NCBI GenBank assembly: GCA_022791635.1
Contig: JAAVZL010000053.1
Location: 48,301-112,300 of the forward strand
DNA length: 64,000 nucleotides
Source: Lachnospiraceae bacterium
GTDB taxonomy: Bacteria; Bacillota; Clostridia; Lachnospirales; Lachnospiraceae
Direction of reading: 5' to 3'
Positions within the stretch are counted from its first letter, which is position 1; each line of letters begins with the position of its first letter. The translations under genes and the position numbers were made by a program. Positions 1 to 8,531 of this stretch are shown here, in pieces. Below the pieces are notes generated by a model. It was not told the origin of the DNA, did not search any database, and was given only the letters and a program-made list of their open reading frames with translations.

Positions 1-1176
1 AACCGGCATCTTATTTGCCATGGAATACAGACTGTCCACCTTATCGTAAGTGAGATATCTTGCAAATTCCTTTGCCAGCTCCCGCTCTCTGGAGTAGGCA
101 TTGACAGCCACGGAATTGGTCACGGAAAGCCCCTTGGTGTGAAGCTCCTCCGTCAAATCCGGCACCTGTGCGATCCCGTAAAAATACCCGTTGTCTGCAG
201 GCTGTTCCTCCGGCTGTACCTCCTCAGACGCAGTCTCCTCTGTGCTCTCTCCTTCTGCCTCCCCTTCGCCTTCCGTCTCCTCCGCAGGAACCTGATACAC
301 CAGCCCCTCGGCAATAGCCGCATCCAGTCTGGCGATGGCATCGGTTTTCGCAATGGTATAGACAATCTTTCCGTCAATAAACTCCTGAAGCACATCGTCT
401 GTGGTGACCTCGTCCGCATCAATGGCAAAGAAGGCGTTGAGGCTCTGATAGTACTCCAGACATTGGATAATCTCCTCCGCCGACAGCTGAACCTCCGCCT
501 TGTTGTCTCCCGTAGGCCCTCCAAGGTTCACATAATTTGCCACAAAAAAGAAATTAAAGAAAATGTCCGCCACATTCCATTTGAAAATGCTCTCCACCCT
601 CTCCGTGGCGGAGCTCCCCTCAAAATTATCCGCATAAGTCAGAATCTCGTCAATGGTCTCAGGCGCTTTATCCGTATATCCCTTATTGTAAAGGAGGAAG
701 CAGGTCTCAAAATAAAAAGGATAGGCCATCAGCTTTCCCCCGCAGGTTGCGGCGTCCAGGGCCTTCTGGGGAAAGGATTCTTCCAGCTCCTTCTGGGTAA
801 AGCTGTCATTCTCCACCGCAAGACCCGAAAGCCGCGCCTTTTCCAGAAGCTCACTGGAGGTCACAAATAAATCCGGCCCGCCCAGATCGGAGATACTGGC
901 CGTATTAATATGTTCAATGTAATCCACCGCCGTAACCAGCTGCAGGGTGATTTCTACCTGATGCTGCTTTTCAAATTCTCCTGCCGCTTCCACCAGATAA
1001 GCGTTCAGCTTGTCATCCGTATACCAGAGGGTAAGCTTTGACTTCTCCTTCGCAAGCTCCTCCTCCATCATTCTCTGCTGTTCCCGGTGATAGTTAGCCG
1101 CCACCTGCGACATCTGGGAGAACACCAGAATCACACAGAAAATGGCAAAGGCTCTTCGATATAGTTTCTGTCTCAT
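1..1176 (-). CDS. Extracellular solute-binding protein, membrane-anchored, 3' end cut by window
   Basis: Translation gives 392 codons open to the window edge, so the C-terminus is missing. It starts MRQKLYRRAFAIFCVILVFS, one hydrophobic signal or anchor segment without a lipobox cysteine, then a mature domain beginning near SKLTLWYTDDKLNAYLVEAA. That is the first beta-alpha unit of sugar-type (SBP_bac_1/8) binding proteins. Later segments such as GGKLMAYPFYFETCFLLYNK fit the same fold. An acidic, Glu-rich insert lies near residues 300-325. The start is preceded by AAAGGA. It follows argD by 15 bp and probably shares its transcript, although no arginine link is visible in the protein. The ligand is unknown and no permease is in view. 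The class is fairly sure, the function is not. Confidence 0.7.
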   Translation of the reverse strand, partial: MRQKLYRRAFAIFCVILVFSQMSQVAANYHREQQRMMEEELAKEKSKLTLWYTDDKLNAYLVEAAGEFEKQHQVEITLQLVTAVDYIEHINTASISDLGGPDLFVTSSELLEKARLSGLAVENDSFTQKELEESFPQKALDAATCGGKLMAYPFYFETCFLLYNKGYTDKAPETIDEILTYADNFEGSSATERVESIFKWNVADIFFNFFFVANYVNLGGPTGDNKAEVQLSAEEIIQCLEYYQSLNAFFAIDADEVTTDDVLQEFIDGKIVYTIAKTDAIARLDAAIAEGLVYQVPAEETEGEGEAEGESTEETASEEVQPEEQPADNGYFYGIAQVPDLTEELHTKGLSVTNSVAVNAYSRERELAKEFARYLTYDKVDSLYSMANKMPV

Positions 1177-1191
1177 AAAGCATTCCTTTTC

Positions 1192-2388
1192 TCAAAAAAG
1201 TGCGCGCGTAAGCTTGTCAAGCATCTCGTCCACATGCTTCTTTTCAATGATAAGCGGCGGAACAAGACGCAGAACATTGTTCCCGGCCGTAATGACCAAA
1301 AGACCCATTTCCTGTGATTTTACCACAATTTCCCCCACAGGTCTACCCTGAAACGCCAGCCCCTGCATGAGACCCCTTCCTCTGCGCTCCGCAATAAAAT
1401 CATACTGCCTTACCAGCTCATCAAGCTTCCCGGAGAGATAGTCCCCTACCTCCCGCACATGATCCACAATCCCGTTTTCTGCAAAAAGATCAAAGACCGC
1501 GCTCACCGCCGCACAGGCGAAGGGATTGCCACCGTAGGTAGTCCCGTGATCCCCGGGCGCCAGGGAAGCCGCTGCCGCCTTCTCATCCAGCACAAAGGCG
1601 CCCACGGGGACTCCGCAGCCAAGGGCCTTGGCGCAGGTCATCACATTGGGCTTTACGCCGTATTCCTGCCAGGCAAACATATGGCCCGCCCGTCCCATGC
1701 CGCACTGAATCTCATCCAGAATCAGCAGAAGATCATGCTCCTCACAGAGAGCCTTCACGCCCTTTAAAAACTCCTCCGTAGCCGGATAAATGCCGCCCTC
1801 ACCCTGAATGGTCTCCAGAATAATGCCGCAGGTTTTCTCTGTGATCTGAGCCCGCACGCTCTCCAGGTTATTGTACTCTGCAAAGCGAATGCCCCCTACC
1901 AGAGGGCGAAAGGGGGCCTGATAGGCCTCATTTCCGGTGACGGACAGAGCGCCCATGCTTCTGCCATGGAAGGAATGCTTCATGGCAATGATCTCGTGAT
2001 CCTCTCTCTTATCCTTCAGCCAGGCGTATTTGCGGGCTGTCTTAAGAGCTCCTTCAATGGCCTCGGTACCGCTGTTGGTGAAAAAGACCTTGCTCATGCC
2101 GCTGGCCTTCACAAGCTTCTCCGCCGCCTCCATGGCCGGAACATTGTAAAACAAATTGGAGGTATGTAACAGCTTATCTATCTGCGCCTTCAAAGCCTCA
2201 TCATAGCCCGGATAATGGTACCCAAGCGCCTGCACAGCAATGCCGGCCGCAAAGTCCAGATACTGCTTTCCCTCTGTGTCATAGAGGTAAACGCCCTCCC
2301 CTTTTTCAAGCACCAATGGGTAGCGGTTGTAGGTGTGAAGGACCGCGCCTTCGGCCCGCTCGATGATTGTCTCTTTATTCTCCGTCAT
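1192..2388 (-). CDS. argD: Acetylornithine aminotransferase
   Basis: PLP-dependent class III aminotransferase that makes N-acetylornithine from N-acetylglutamate semialdehyde with glutamate, in the cytoplasm. The 398-residue length is normal. Visible motifs are [18 protein letters not shown] (cofactor phosphate region), [15 protein letters not shown] (the Asp that pairs with the pyridine nitrogen) and [16 protein letters not shown], with the Lys expected to carry PLP. It overlaps the end of argB by 14 bp, so the two are probably translationally coupled. ArgD-type enzymes can also serve lysine biosynthesis as N-succinyl-DAP aminotransferase. The argB neighbour makes the arginine role the main one. 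Confidence 0.95.
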   Translation of the reverse strand: MTENKETIIERAEGAVLHTYNRYPLVLEKGEGVYLYDTEGKQYLDFAAGIAVQALGYHYPGYDEALKAQIDKLLHTSNLFYNVPAMEAAEKLVKASGMSKVFFTNSGTEAIEGALKTARKYAWLKDKREDHEIIAMKHSFHGRSMGALSVTGNEAYQAPFRPLVGGIRFAEYNNLESVRAQITEKTCGIILETIQGEGGIYPATEEFLKGVKALCEEHDLLLILDEIQCGMGRAGHMFAWQEYGVKPNVMTCAKALGCGVPVGAFVLDEKAAAASLAPGDHGTTYGGNPFACAAVSAVFDLFAENGIVDHVREVGDYLSGKLDELVRQYDFIAERRGRGLMQGLAFQGRPVGEIVVKSQEMGLLVITAGNNVLRLVPPLIIEKKHVDEMLDKLTRALF

Positions 2389-3283
2389 AATAATTGTGCT
2401 CTCCTTCGCTTAGCATAGCCGTGCCGATTCCCTTGTTGGTGAAAATCTCCAACAGCAGGCAGTGGGCAATCCGTCCGTCCAAAATATGTACCCTGGACAC
2501 CCCGTTTTCAATAGCATCAATGCAGTTGTTCAGCTTCGGCAGCATGCCTCCGCCGATGGTGCCGCCCTCAATGAGCCTGCGGGCCTCCTTTACATGGAGC
2601 TCCGAAATCAGCGTGGCGGGGTCCTTCGGATCCCGATAGACGCCCTCAATGTCCGTGAGAAACGCCAGCTTTTCCGCATGCACCGCCCTTGCAATGGCAC
2701 AAGCCGCATCGTCCGCATTGATATTGTAGGTCTGGTAGTCCTTGTCCATGCCTACAGGGCACACAATGGGGAGGAAGTCCTTTTCCAACAGATCATAGAG
2801 GATCTTGGGGTTTACCTCTGTAATCTCTCCTACGAAGCCGATATCCTCGCCCTCCGAGTATTTTTTCTCCACCTTCAGAAGGCCTCCGTCCTTGCCGCTG
2901 ATGCTCACTGCTTTGACTCCCAACTCCTGCACCATCTGCACCAGACTCTTTCCCACCTTGCCCAGAACCATCTCTGCGATCTCCATGGTATCCGCATCCG
3001 TGACACGAAGTCCGTTGATAAACTGCGGCTCCATGCCAACCTTTCCCACCCAGCGGCTGATCTCCTTACCTCCGCCGTGGACGATGATAGGCTTAAAGCC
3101 TACCAGCTTTAGGAGTGTTACATCCTTGATGACGTTGCGCTTCAGCTCCTCATCAATCATAGCGCTTCCGCCGTATTTGACTACAATTATTTTTCGGTTG
3201 AATCTCTGGATATAGGGTAAGGCCTCAATCAGGACCTCCGCCTTTTCCAGGGAACGCTTCATTTCCTCTTCCCTGCTCATCAT
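2375..3283 (-). CDS. argB: Acetylglutamate kinase
   Basis: Amino-acid kinase family enzyme that phosphorylates N-acetylglutamate, the second step of arginine synthesis and usually the arginine-feedback step. The N-terminus [11 protein letters not shown] (lysine for phosphate binding), [13 protein letters not shown] (glycine-rich loop) and the late segment [18 protein letters not shown] are all typical. The length of 302 is standard. Two ATG codons stand in tandem at the start; either may be used after AGGAG. It is first gene of an argB-argD unit with its own consensus promoter, while argC and argJ lie about 45 kb away. The extended N-terminal helix resembles arginine-sensitive hexameric forms, but that is an inference. 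Confidence 0.96.
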   Translation of the reverse strand: MMSREEEMKRSLEKAEVLIEALPYIQRFNRKIIVVKYGGSAMIDEELKRNVIKDVTLLKLVGFKPIIVHGGGKEISRWVGKVGMEPQFINGLRVTDADTMEIAEMVLGKVGKSLVQMVQELGVKAVSISGKDGGLLKVEKKYSEGEDIGFVGEITEVNPKILYDLLEKDFLPIVCPVGMDKDYQTYNINADDAACAIARAVHAEKLAFLTDIEGVYRDPKDPATLISELHVKEARRLIEGGTIGGGMLPKLNNCIDAIENGVSRVHILDGRIAHCLLLEIFTNKGIGTAMLSEGEHNYYDGE

Positions 3284-3319
3284 AATCTCCTCATATTCTG
3301 TGGTTTGTCTCTCGCATTT

Positions 3320-3347
3320 ATTATAAACATCTGGGGGGACATGTCAA
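3320..3347 (-). promoter_or_regulatory. Sigma-A promoter of argB-argD
   Basis: On the minus strand TTGACA and TATAAT, both perfect, are separated by 16 bp. They lie about 37-64 bp upstream of the argB start, giving a short leader of about 30 nt. No good ArgR palindrome overlaps it, so repression could be weaker than at argC or argG. Confidence 0.8.
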
Positions 3348-3350
3348 GTG

Positions 3351-3392
3351 GGTGAGGGATGCTGTTTTAGGGATATCTAAGCGCATCCCACC
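3351..3392 (-). terminator. Hairpin after the Rpn gene, weak terminator candidate
   Basis: The arms GGTGAGGGATGC and GCGCATCCCACC pair with one bulge. The hairpin begins 2 bp past the Rpn stop codon and ends just before the argB -35 box. No U-run follows, so intrinsic termination would be poor. It may only insulate the argB promoter. Confidence 0.3.
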
Positions 3393-3393
3393 G

Positions 3394-4443
3394 TCAGATT
3401 CCTGCTTTTTGGCGGAATTCCTCGATGCTCTCTGCCTTTGCCGCCAGCCTAAGCCAGGCTTTCAGAAGCTCCAAATCGGTTGTCTGATAAATATGATCCC
3501 GAAGCTTCCCGGGAATTGGGGCAAGGTCCTCCAGGAGGTTTACAATAGATTCTGCTTTACCCTCTATCTTGCCTTCCTCCCTGCTGATTCGTCTGGTCTC
3601 CTGCACGTCGTATGCCTCAAAGCTGTCAAACAACATATCGAATTCCCTCCGTTCTATCATATCTGTAAAGTCTTCCACTTCTTTTCGAGGCACATTGAGG
3701 CGGTACAGCAGGACGGATATGATCTTGCTGATCAATTTTAGCAGATAATCCGGCGTATTGTTCTCAAAATGCTCCAGGTATTCTGCCGGAAGATCCTTGA
3801 GATTTTTGAACTCTGCCGAGCTTTGCAGCTTATTGATCAGCATAATCAGTGACAGCTCATCCTTCTTATCCAAAAGCGCCTGATTGGAATAGGCCCTAAG
3901 CGGCACCAAAAGATATTCAAAATCCGGAATGTACCTCCCTAAGGTATCACTCAAATATACACGGTTCTTAAAATTTCTCTCTGCGGTCCAGCTTTCTGTA
4001 CCTTCATAATAAATGATAGGAAGGACAGGCGGATAGCGAAACCCCTTTTTCTTCGTAATTCCTGGATTCAGTCTTTCCTGCTCTGCCTCATAGTCTGTCC
4101 AGACCATTACAATATAGCGCAGAATGCGAAATGCCATATCATAGCATACGCCTGACTGATGCTCAATAATCGCAATTAAATACAGCGCCTGCTCCCCCAG
4201 CCAGATCTTTTTCACCGAATCCGAATCTCTTCCTTCCTGCCACATAGGCAAAAAACGTTCGGAAATGTCTTCAATATGCTCCGGCTTTACATCCTTTAGT
4301 AGCTCAATGTCTGTGTAGCCCCGCAGGAATTGCGCGCAGAGGGTGGGATCATCGAATATCAGCTTCGCCCCATTGTCTCTTACTCTTTTGTTTTTTACTT
4401 TGTCTTTTGTCTGTTCTTCTGTGTTTGGTTGCCGACTTCTCAT
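3394..4443 (-). CDS. Rpn family recombination-promoting nuclease / putative transposase
   Basis: About 349 residues. The sequence KLIFDDPTLCAQFLRGYTD, then LYLIAIIEHQSGVCYDMAFRILRY and PPVLPIIYYEG, follow the Rpn/PF04754 PD-(D/E)XK pattern. The D-x(n)-E-H-Q stretch supplies the nuclease core. The C-terminus is the usual polar tail ending in a helix. RpnA-type proteins are DNA endonucleases that raise recombination, and many are stand-alone copies with no transposon ends. The start at MRSRQPNTEE is chosen because AAAGGAGAATAT precedes it; a start 19 codons further up lacks one. It is flanked upstream by a palindromic family-1 repeat and downstream by the argB promoter. Its role here is unknown. 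Confidence 0.75.
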   Translation of the reverse strand: MRSRQPNTEEQTKDKVKNKRVRDNGAKLIFDDPTLCAQFLRGYTDIELLKDVKPEHIEDISERFLPMWQEGRDSDSVKKIWLGEQALYLIAIIEHQSGVCYDMAFRILRYIVMVWTDYEAEQERLNPGITKKKGFRYPPVLPIIYYEGTESWTAERNFKNRVYLSDTLGRYIPDFEYLLVPLRAYSNQALLDKKDELSLIMLINKLQSSAEFKNLKDLPAEYLEHFENNTPDYLLKLISKIISVLLYRLNVPRKEVEDFTDMIERREFDMLFDSFEAYDVQETRRISREEGKIEGKAESIVNLLEDLAPIPGKLRDHIYQTTDLELLKAWLRLAAKAESIEEFRQKAGI

Positions 4444-4725
4444 ATATTCTCCTTTCCTTATTATGTCCTTGATTTTTGGGCATAAGGGAACTTTCCCCAT
4501 TTTTCTAAGGTATTTTGGAATATATAAGAAGCATCTCTTTCTTTATAATTATAGCAATGAGGAAGAAAAATAACAACGTAAAATAAAACTGCTTCGTATA
4601 TTATCTTTTTCTGTTTGGAAATGCCTCGGAGATTACCGAAGGTTTTGATGTATTTATTTTACAGATAATAGAATATATTGTCAATAGAATTTTGAGACGG
4701 AGGACCGCCCCTGCCCCATATAAAT

Positions 4726-4867
4726 GTTACTGTTCACTCCGTGACCAGTAACACGCTTCGCGAGGCACAGAAATCGCAAAAAGATGCGATTTCGCGCTGA
4801 GAAACTCGGAATTTCCACACAAAATGTGCGGAAACGCCTCGCGGAATAGTGATGTGTGAACATATAT
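4726..4867 (+). repeat. Family-1 palindromic element, copy 1
   Basis: About 141 bp bounded by GTTACTGTTCAC and GTGAACATA. It is about 92% identical to the element at 52129-52270, in the same orientation. Inside are two perfect hairpins (GAAATCGCA/TGCGATTTC and a Ccacac/gtgtgG stem) and a long-range pairing of CGCTTCGCGAGG with CCTCGCGG, so a branched cruciform can form. It starts 12 bp past the stop of the last polysaccharide-operon gene and may serve as its 3' structure. The 437 bp between the formyltransferase and the Rpn gene hold nothing else recognisable. A 60-codon frame across it has no ribosome site. Confidence 0.85.
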
Positions 4868-4879
4868 AAATATTCTATG

Positions 4880-5761
4880 TCAGATCGTCCCCCTTTGAGA
4901 ATCGTCCTTTATATCTATCCAAGATAGACTCAATACATACTCTGTATCTAAAGGTAAATACCATCTTCCCTGCTTTTCCTCCATCTTCTCTTTCGGAATC
5001 CTGCTGTATCGGACAATCTTAACTTTCTTCCCCTGATATATGGTCGTTACCTGTGGAAAAATGCCATACTTTCCATAATCGACCGCCCGTAGCAGACGGT
5101 AGATATATTCTGGTGAATCTTCCATACGAAATGTACCGTTTCCAGGACAGTCGGTAGATTTGTATATTTTTCTATTTTCAGATACCTGCTGCTTTATAGC
5201 TGTTACTCTGTCTTCGATAATCTCACTGAATTTTTCGCAGAACCCTTCAAAAGCAAGCTGCATCAATTTCTCTGCCAGCTCATATGCACGAATATCCAGA
5301 TCTATCCTGCATTTCTTTTGAACAATTATATCTCCTCCATCCACCTGCTCCGTTACATAATGCCATGTAATCCCTGTCTCTCTTTCCCCTTCAAATATCG
5401 CCCAGCTTGGCGCATTTCTTCCCGGAAACTTCGGAAGCAGAGCATTATGAAAATTAAGGATTGTGTATTGCGGATTCTCCGTCAATATCTTTGGAAACAA
5501 ATAGTTATTGCTTGCACTGATGATCAGGCATCTTCCTGCCAGGCTTTGGAAATAAGCTGTTAGCTCCTTTTTATCCTCTATTTTATAACAATCAATATCT
5601 AAATCCGTACAGATTATCCGGCTTGTTCCAAAGACCTCTGCTTCATGCTCTATATAGATGGTGGTATATTCATACTCCTCTTGATATCTGTGCACAAGCC
5701 GGATAATCTCACCTGTAATCTTTCCATATCCGATTACGATCACGTTTTCATAAACATTCAT
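4880..5761 (-). CDS. Formyltransferase (N10-formyl-THF dependent, sugar or aminoacyl acceptor)
   Basis: 293 residues with a formyl_trans_N domain. The catalytic triad of this family is complete: N103 and H105 in LNFHNALLPKFPG and D141 in EQVDGGDI. The N-terminal VIVIGYGKITGEII replaces the usual first strand. There is no full Met-tRNA C-terminal OB domain; the last 100 residues form a small beta-rich tail. It is therefore not the housekeeping fmt. It follows the carrier-protein gene by 24 bp and is the last gene of the polysaccharide operon. Two acceptors are plausible: the amino acid loaded on the adjacent carrier protein, or a 4-amino sugar made by the DegT aminotransferase, as in VioF/WbkC-type enzymes. 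The fold is sure, the acceptor open. Confidence 0.8.
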   Translation of the reverse strand: MNVYENVIVIGYGKITGEIIRLVHRYQEEYEYTTIYIEHEAEVFGTSRIICTDLDIDCYKIEDKKELTAYFQSLAGRCLIISASNNYLFPKILTENPQYTILNFHNALLPKFPGRNAPSWAIFEGERETGITWHYVTEQVDGGDIIVQKKCRIDLDIRAYELAEKLMQLAFEGFCEKFSEIIEDRVTAIKQQVSENRKIYKSTDCPGNGTFRMEDSPEYIYRLLRAVDYGKYGIFPQVTTIYQGKKVKIVRYSRIPKEKMEEKQGRWYLPLDTEYVLSLSWIDIKDDSQRGTI

Positions 5762-5785
5762 GCCAGGAAAACTCCTCTACAGCGC

Positions 5786-6022
5786 TCAGTTCTGATTCTC
5801 TGTCAGCTTCTTCATCAAGGCGATAATATTTTCTTTTGTCCGGAAATTCTCCTCCAGGATATATCTTGCATCAATTTCCAGATCAAAGGTATCCTCCAGC
5901 TCACCAACCAGATCAATCACCAGAAAGGAATCCAAAAGTCCTGCTTCAAATAAATTCTCTCCCTCAAATGACAAAATGCCTTCATCGATTTCCTGTAATA
6001 ACTCTAATATCTTCTGTTCCAT
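5786..6022 (-). CDS. Acyl/peptidyl carrier protein (DltC-like)
   Basis: A 78-residue acidic four-helix protein. The serine in NLFEAGLLDSFLVIDLVGEL is the expected 4'-phosphopantetheine site, and LEDTFDLEIDARYILEENF is the recognition helix typical of carrier proteins. Size and motif fit DltC (D-alanyl carrier) or a stand-alone NRPS PCP. It sits directly downstream of an adenylation enzyme and has a strong AGGAGG site. Expected role: hold an aminoacyl thioester made by the neighbour for transfer by the MBOAT/SGNH pair. A partner phosphopantetheinyl transferase is not in the window. It could accept another acyl group if the adenylation specificity differs from alanine. Confidence 0.88.
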   Translation of the reverse strand: MEQKILELLQEIDEGILSFEGENLFEAGLLDSFLVIDLVGELEDTFDLEIDARYILEENFRTKENIIALMKKLTENQN

Positions 6023-6065
6023 TTCCGAATCCTCCTTTTGATTTAAAAATTTGTTTTACTGCTCT

Positions 6066-7574
6066 TTATAATAATTCTTTTAGTCTCACCCGATCTATTT
6101 TTCCGTTTGCATTGATTGGCATCTCTTCCTTTACAATCACCTTCCCCGGCAGCATGTACTCCGGAATCATTGTTTTTAGCTGCCCGTTTATCTCATCCTT
6201 TTTCCTTTCCTGATCAATAAATAATACAATCCTGCTATGCCGCTCATCATAAAGACAACAGCATAAAGAAATTCCCGGTAAGGACGACACGGCTGTCTCG
6301 ATTTCTCCCAGCTCAATCCGATGTCCCATATGCTTGATTTGAAAATCCTTTCTGGAAAGGTAAATCAGCTCATGCCGTTCATTGTATTTCACCAGATCTC
6401 CTGTACGATATATTTTCTCTTCATACGCATCGTTCAGCGGATTCTGTACAAAGGCCGCCTGTGTCTTTTCCGGATTTCGATAATAGCCTCTTGCAAGGCC
6501 CGTTCCCCGCACACATAATTCACCAACAATCTCCGGTTCTGTTACCAGGTGATCCTCATCATCTAGTACCATAATATCCGTATTCCTCATGGGAAATCCG
6601 ATAGGCAAAGGTTCCTCATCCCCAAACGCTCTGTCTACAATATAGCAGGTACAGGCGTCTGTGATCTCCGTTGGCCCATACAGATTTGCGAATACGGCAT
6701 CGGGAAGAAATTTTCTCCAGATATTCAGCTGCTTATTCGGCATAACCTCCCCGCAAAACAGCACTCTCCTTAAGATACCTTTCGTATCGACATTTTTTAA
6801 GGCCCGCAACTTTGAAACCACAATCAATGCAGACGGAACCCAAAAAATCGTATTTACACCATGCTCTTTTAGGTATTCCAAAAGCGGCACTGGCTGAGAA
6901 AACAGCTTCTGAGGGATGATATAGAGAGCCGCCCCTGTTTTCATGGTAGAATAAATATCCAGAATCGAATTATCAAAATAGAAAGGCGCCTGATTGCCAA
7001 GGACATCCTTCTCCGTAATCTCAAAGGTTTTCGTAACCCAGTCAATGTAATCAATCACACTCCCATGGGTGATACAGACCCCTTTTGGCACCCCGGTGGA
7101 ACCAGAGGTAAAAAGTACATAGAGCAAATCCGTATCGATGATCGAATCCACTGCATTTTGGACTTTTTCAGATTCCTCCCTTTCTTCTATCTCTTCATAG
7201 AAAAGGAATCTGCCCTGGTAAGCAAAGGCTTTAAATTCATCTGCCAATACCTTTGTTGTGATGACAAGCTCTGGTTTCAGTACCTCCAGTATTTTATTGA
7301 CTCTTGTTGCCGGCATTTCCGTATCAATAGGAGAATAAAAATTTCCGCTGTACGCAATCCCCATAAAGGATACAAGAACCTTTACACTTTTTTCTATGTA
7401 CACCACAACCGGCTTCTTGGGTCCATAACCACTTCTTAAAATTTCTTCTGCGATCCCTATACTCTTATCGTGATATTCCCGAAATGTAAGCAGTTCCTGT
7501 TCATCCACAAGCGCTGTCTTTTCCGGCATATATTTCGCAGTATACTCAAGCCATTCAAGTACATTTGACTGCAA
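6066..7574 (-). CDS. Stand-alone amino-acid adenylation enzyme (DltA-like)
   Basis: AMP-forming ligase of about 502 residues, the same length as DltA. The core motifs are present: LFTSGSTGVPKG (A3), PFYFDNSILD with the Asp that binds the alpha-amino group (A4), NLYGPTEITDA (A5), IYRTGDL (A7) and NANGKID with the catalytic Lys (A10). It should adenylate a small amino acid and load it on the adjacent carrier protein. A TTG start is chosen at codon LQSNVLEW because GGGAGG lies 9 bases upstream; longer frames up to 7628 have no ribosome site. Similarity to DltA suggests D-alanine, but the pocket residues alone do not prove it. The setting is an exopolysaccharide operon, not a teichoic-acid one. 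Confidence 0.85.
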   Translation of the reverse strand: MQSNVLEWLEYTAKYMPEKTALVDEQELLTFREYHDKSIGIAEEILRSGYGPKKPVVVYIEKSVKVLVSFMGIAYSGNFYSPIDTEMPATRVNKILEVLKPELVITTKVLADEFKAFAYQGRFLFYEEIEEREESEKVQNAVDSIIDTDLLYVLFTSGSTGVPKGVCITHGSVIDYIDWVTKTFEITEKDVLGNQAPFYFDNSILDIYSTMKTGAALYIIPQKLFSQPVPLLEYLKEHGVNTIFWVPSALIVVSKLRALKNVDTKGILRRVLFCGEVMPNKQLNIWRKFLPDAVFANLYGPTEITDACTCYIVDRAFGDEEPLPIGFPMRNTDIMVLDDEDHLVTEPEIVGELCVRGTGLARGYYRNPEKTQAAFVQNPLNDAYEEKIYRTGDLVKYNERHELIYLSRKDFQIKHMGHRIELGEIETAVSSLPGISLCCCLYDERHSRIVLFIDQERKKDEINGQLKTMIPEYMLPGKVIVKEEMPINANGKIDRVRLKELL

Positions 7575-7637
7575 CTTATTTTCCCTCCCTTTTCTTTTTA
7601 CAGGCTGTCTAAACTCCATAAACGCCAAACCCAGGAC

Positions 7638-8507
7638 CTATATTGGACGGCTTTTAAGCAACAGCTGTTGTGAAAATCTGCCTGACAGTTCTGCAAATCG
7701 TTCTGTCATTTTTCTCGACTCCACGTTTCCCGCCCATACCCACATGCAGTCCTTCTGACATCCCCTGGAAAAAATATTTAAAAGGCTTCTGGAAAACAGG
7801 ACTCCGCCCATCCCAATGCCATTGCAGGCCGCAGTAGTCGCAACATTTTCGGAAAATCCGGCAGTTCCGTTTATTTCAAAAATGCAGGCAGCAATCAACA
7901 TATCCTCTCTGTCCCGGATGATCAGGCATTCTTCCTCCTGCTCCGCTCTATAAAGCCTGCTTGGCAGTATATCCTTCACAGAATAGCGATCAATTCGTTC
8001 TCTCCATAACGTATAGACGGATTCATAGTCTTCTCTATGAAACTTCGCATATCGAAAGCCCATCTTTTCCATAAGGCGCTGACATCTTTTATCCATTTTC
8101 TGAAGCTCTGGTATCTTCTCCAGAGTAAGCATATATTCCAGATTTCTACGATATCTCTCACAGCCAAGCCTTACAAGCTCTTCCTCCCGCTCTTTAGCAT
8201 ATTTCCTTTCATTTCCAATCAGGTAAACAACGACATCCAAATCCTGCGTCTGAATAAACAGACTTTCCTCTTTTGGAACATAATAATATCCAAGATAATA
8301 ATCTCGTTCCAGCTCAAATAGCCAGAGAGAGGTATCTGACAAAATTTTATAGCTTAGGCGGCCTTCCTTTATATACTCCTCCATCTGAGGCAGCGGAATG
8401 TAGCAGTTTGTCTCACACCTATGATGGAGGGATTTAAATTGATTTACTATTTGTAACCATTCTTCAAGGGATTGTAATTTACCCCCTATATTTTCAATAA
8501 ACCGCAT
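7638..8507 (-). CDS. GNAT-fold acyltransferase-like protein
   Basis: About 289 residues. The C-terminal half reads like a GNAT fold: LIIRDREDMLIAACIFEING (central strands) and VATTAACNGIGMGGVLF, a stand-in for the Q/R-x-x-G-x-G/A acyl-CoA loop, then WAGNVESRKMTERFAELSG. The N-terminal half has no motif I recognise. An ATG with AGGAG seven bases upstream fixes the start. It lies 24 bp after the MBOAT gene and 63 bp before the adenylation enzyme, so it belongs to the Dlt-like module. It may acylate an amino group of the same substrate or be a FemX-like aminoacyl transferase. The family call is moderate and its substrate is unknown. Confidence 0.55.
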   Translation of the reverse strand: MRFIENIGGKLQSLEEWLQIVNQFKSLHHRCETNCYIPLPQMEEYIKEGRLSYKILSDTSLWLFELERDYYLGYYYVPKEESLFIQTQDLDVVVYLIGNERKYAKEREEELVRLGCERYRRNLEYMLTLEKIPELQKMDKRCQRLMEKMGFRYAKFHREDYESVYTLWRERIDRYSVKDILPSRLYRAEQEEECLIIRDREDMLIAACIFEINGTAGFSENVATTAACNGIGMGGVLFSRSLLNIFSRGCQKDCMWVWAGNVESRKMTERFAELSGRFSQQLLLKSRPI

Positions 8508-8531
8508 ACTTAAGCTCCTTCCCAAGCTTCT

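Noticed and set aside
4681..4863. Small frames of 60 and 75 codons within the two family-1 elements as a conserved peptide
   Set aside because: They are similar only because the DNA element is repeated. They lack ribosome sites and carry no plausible protein feature.
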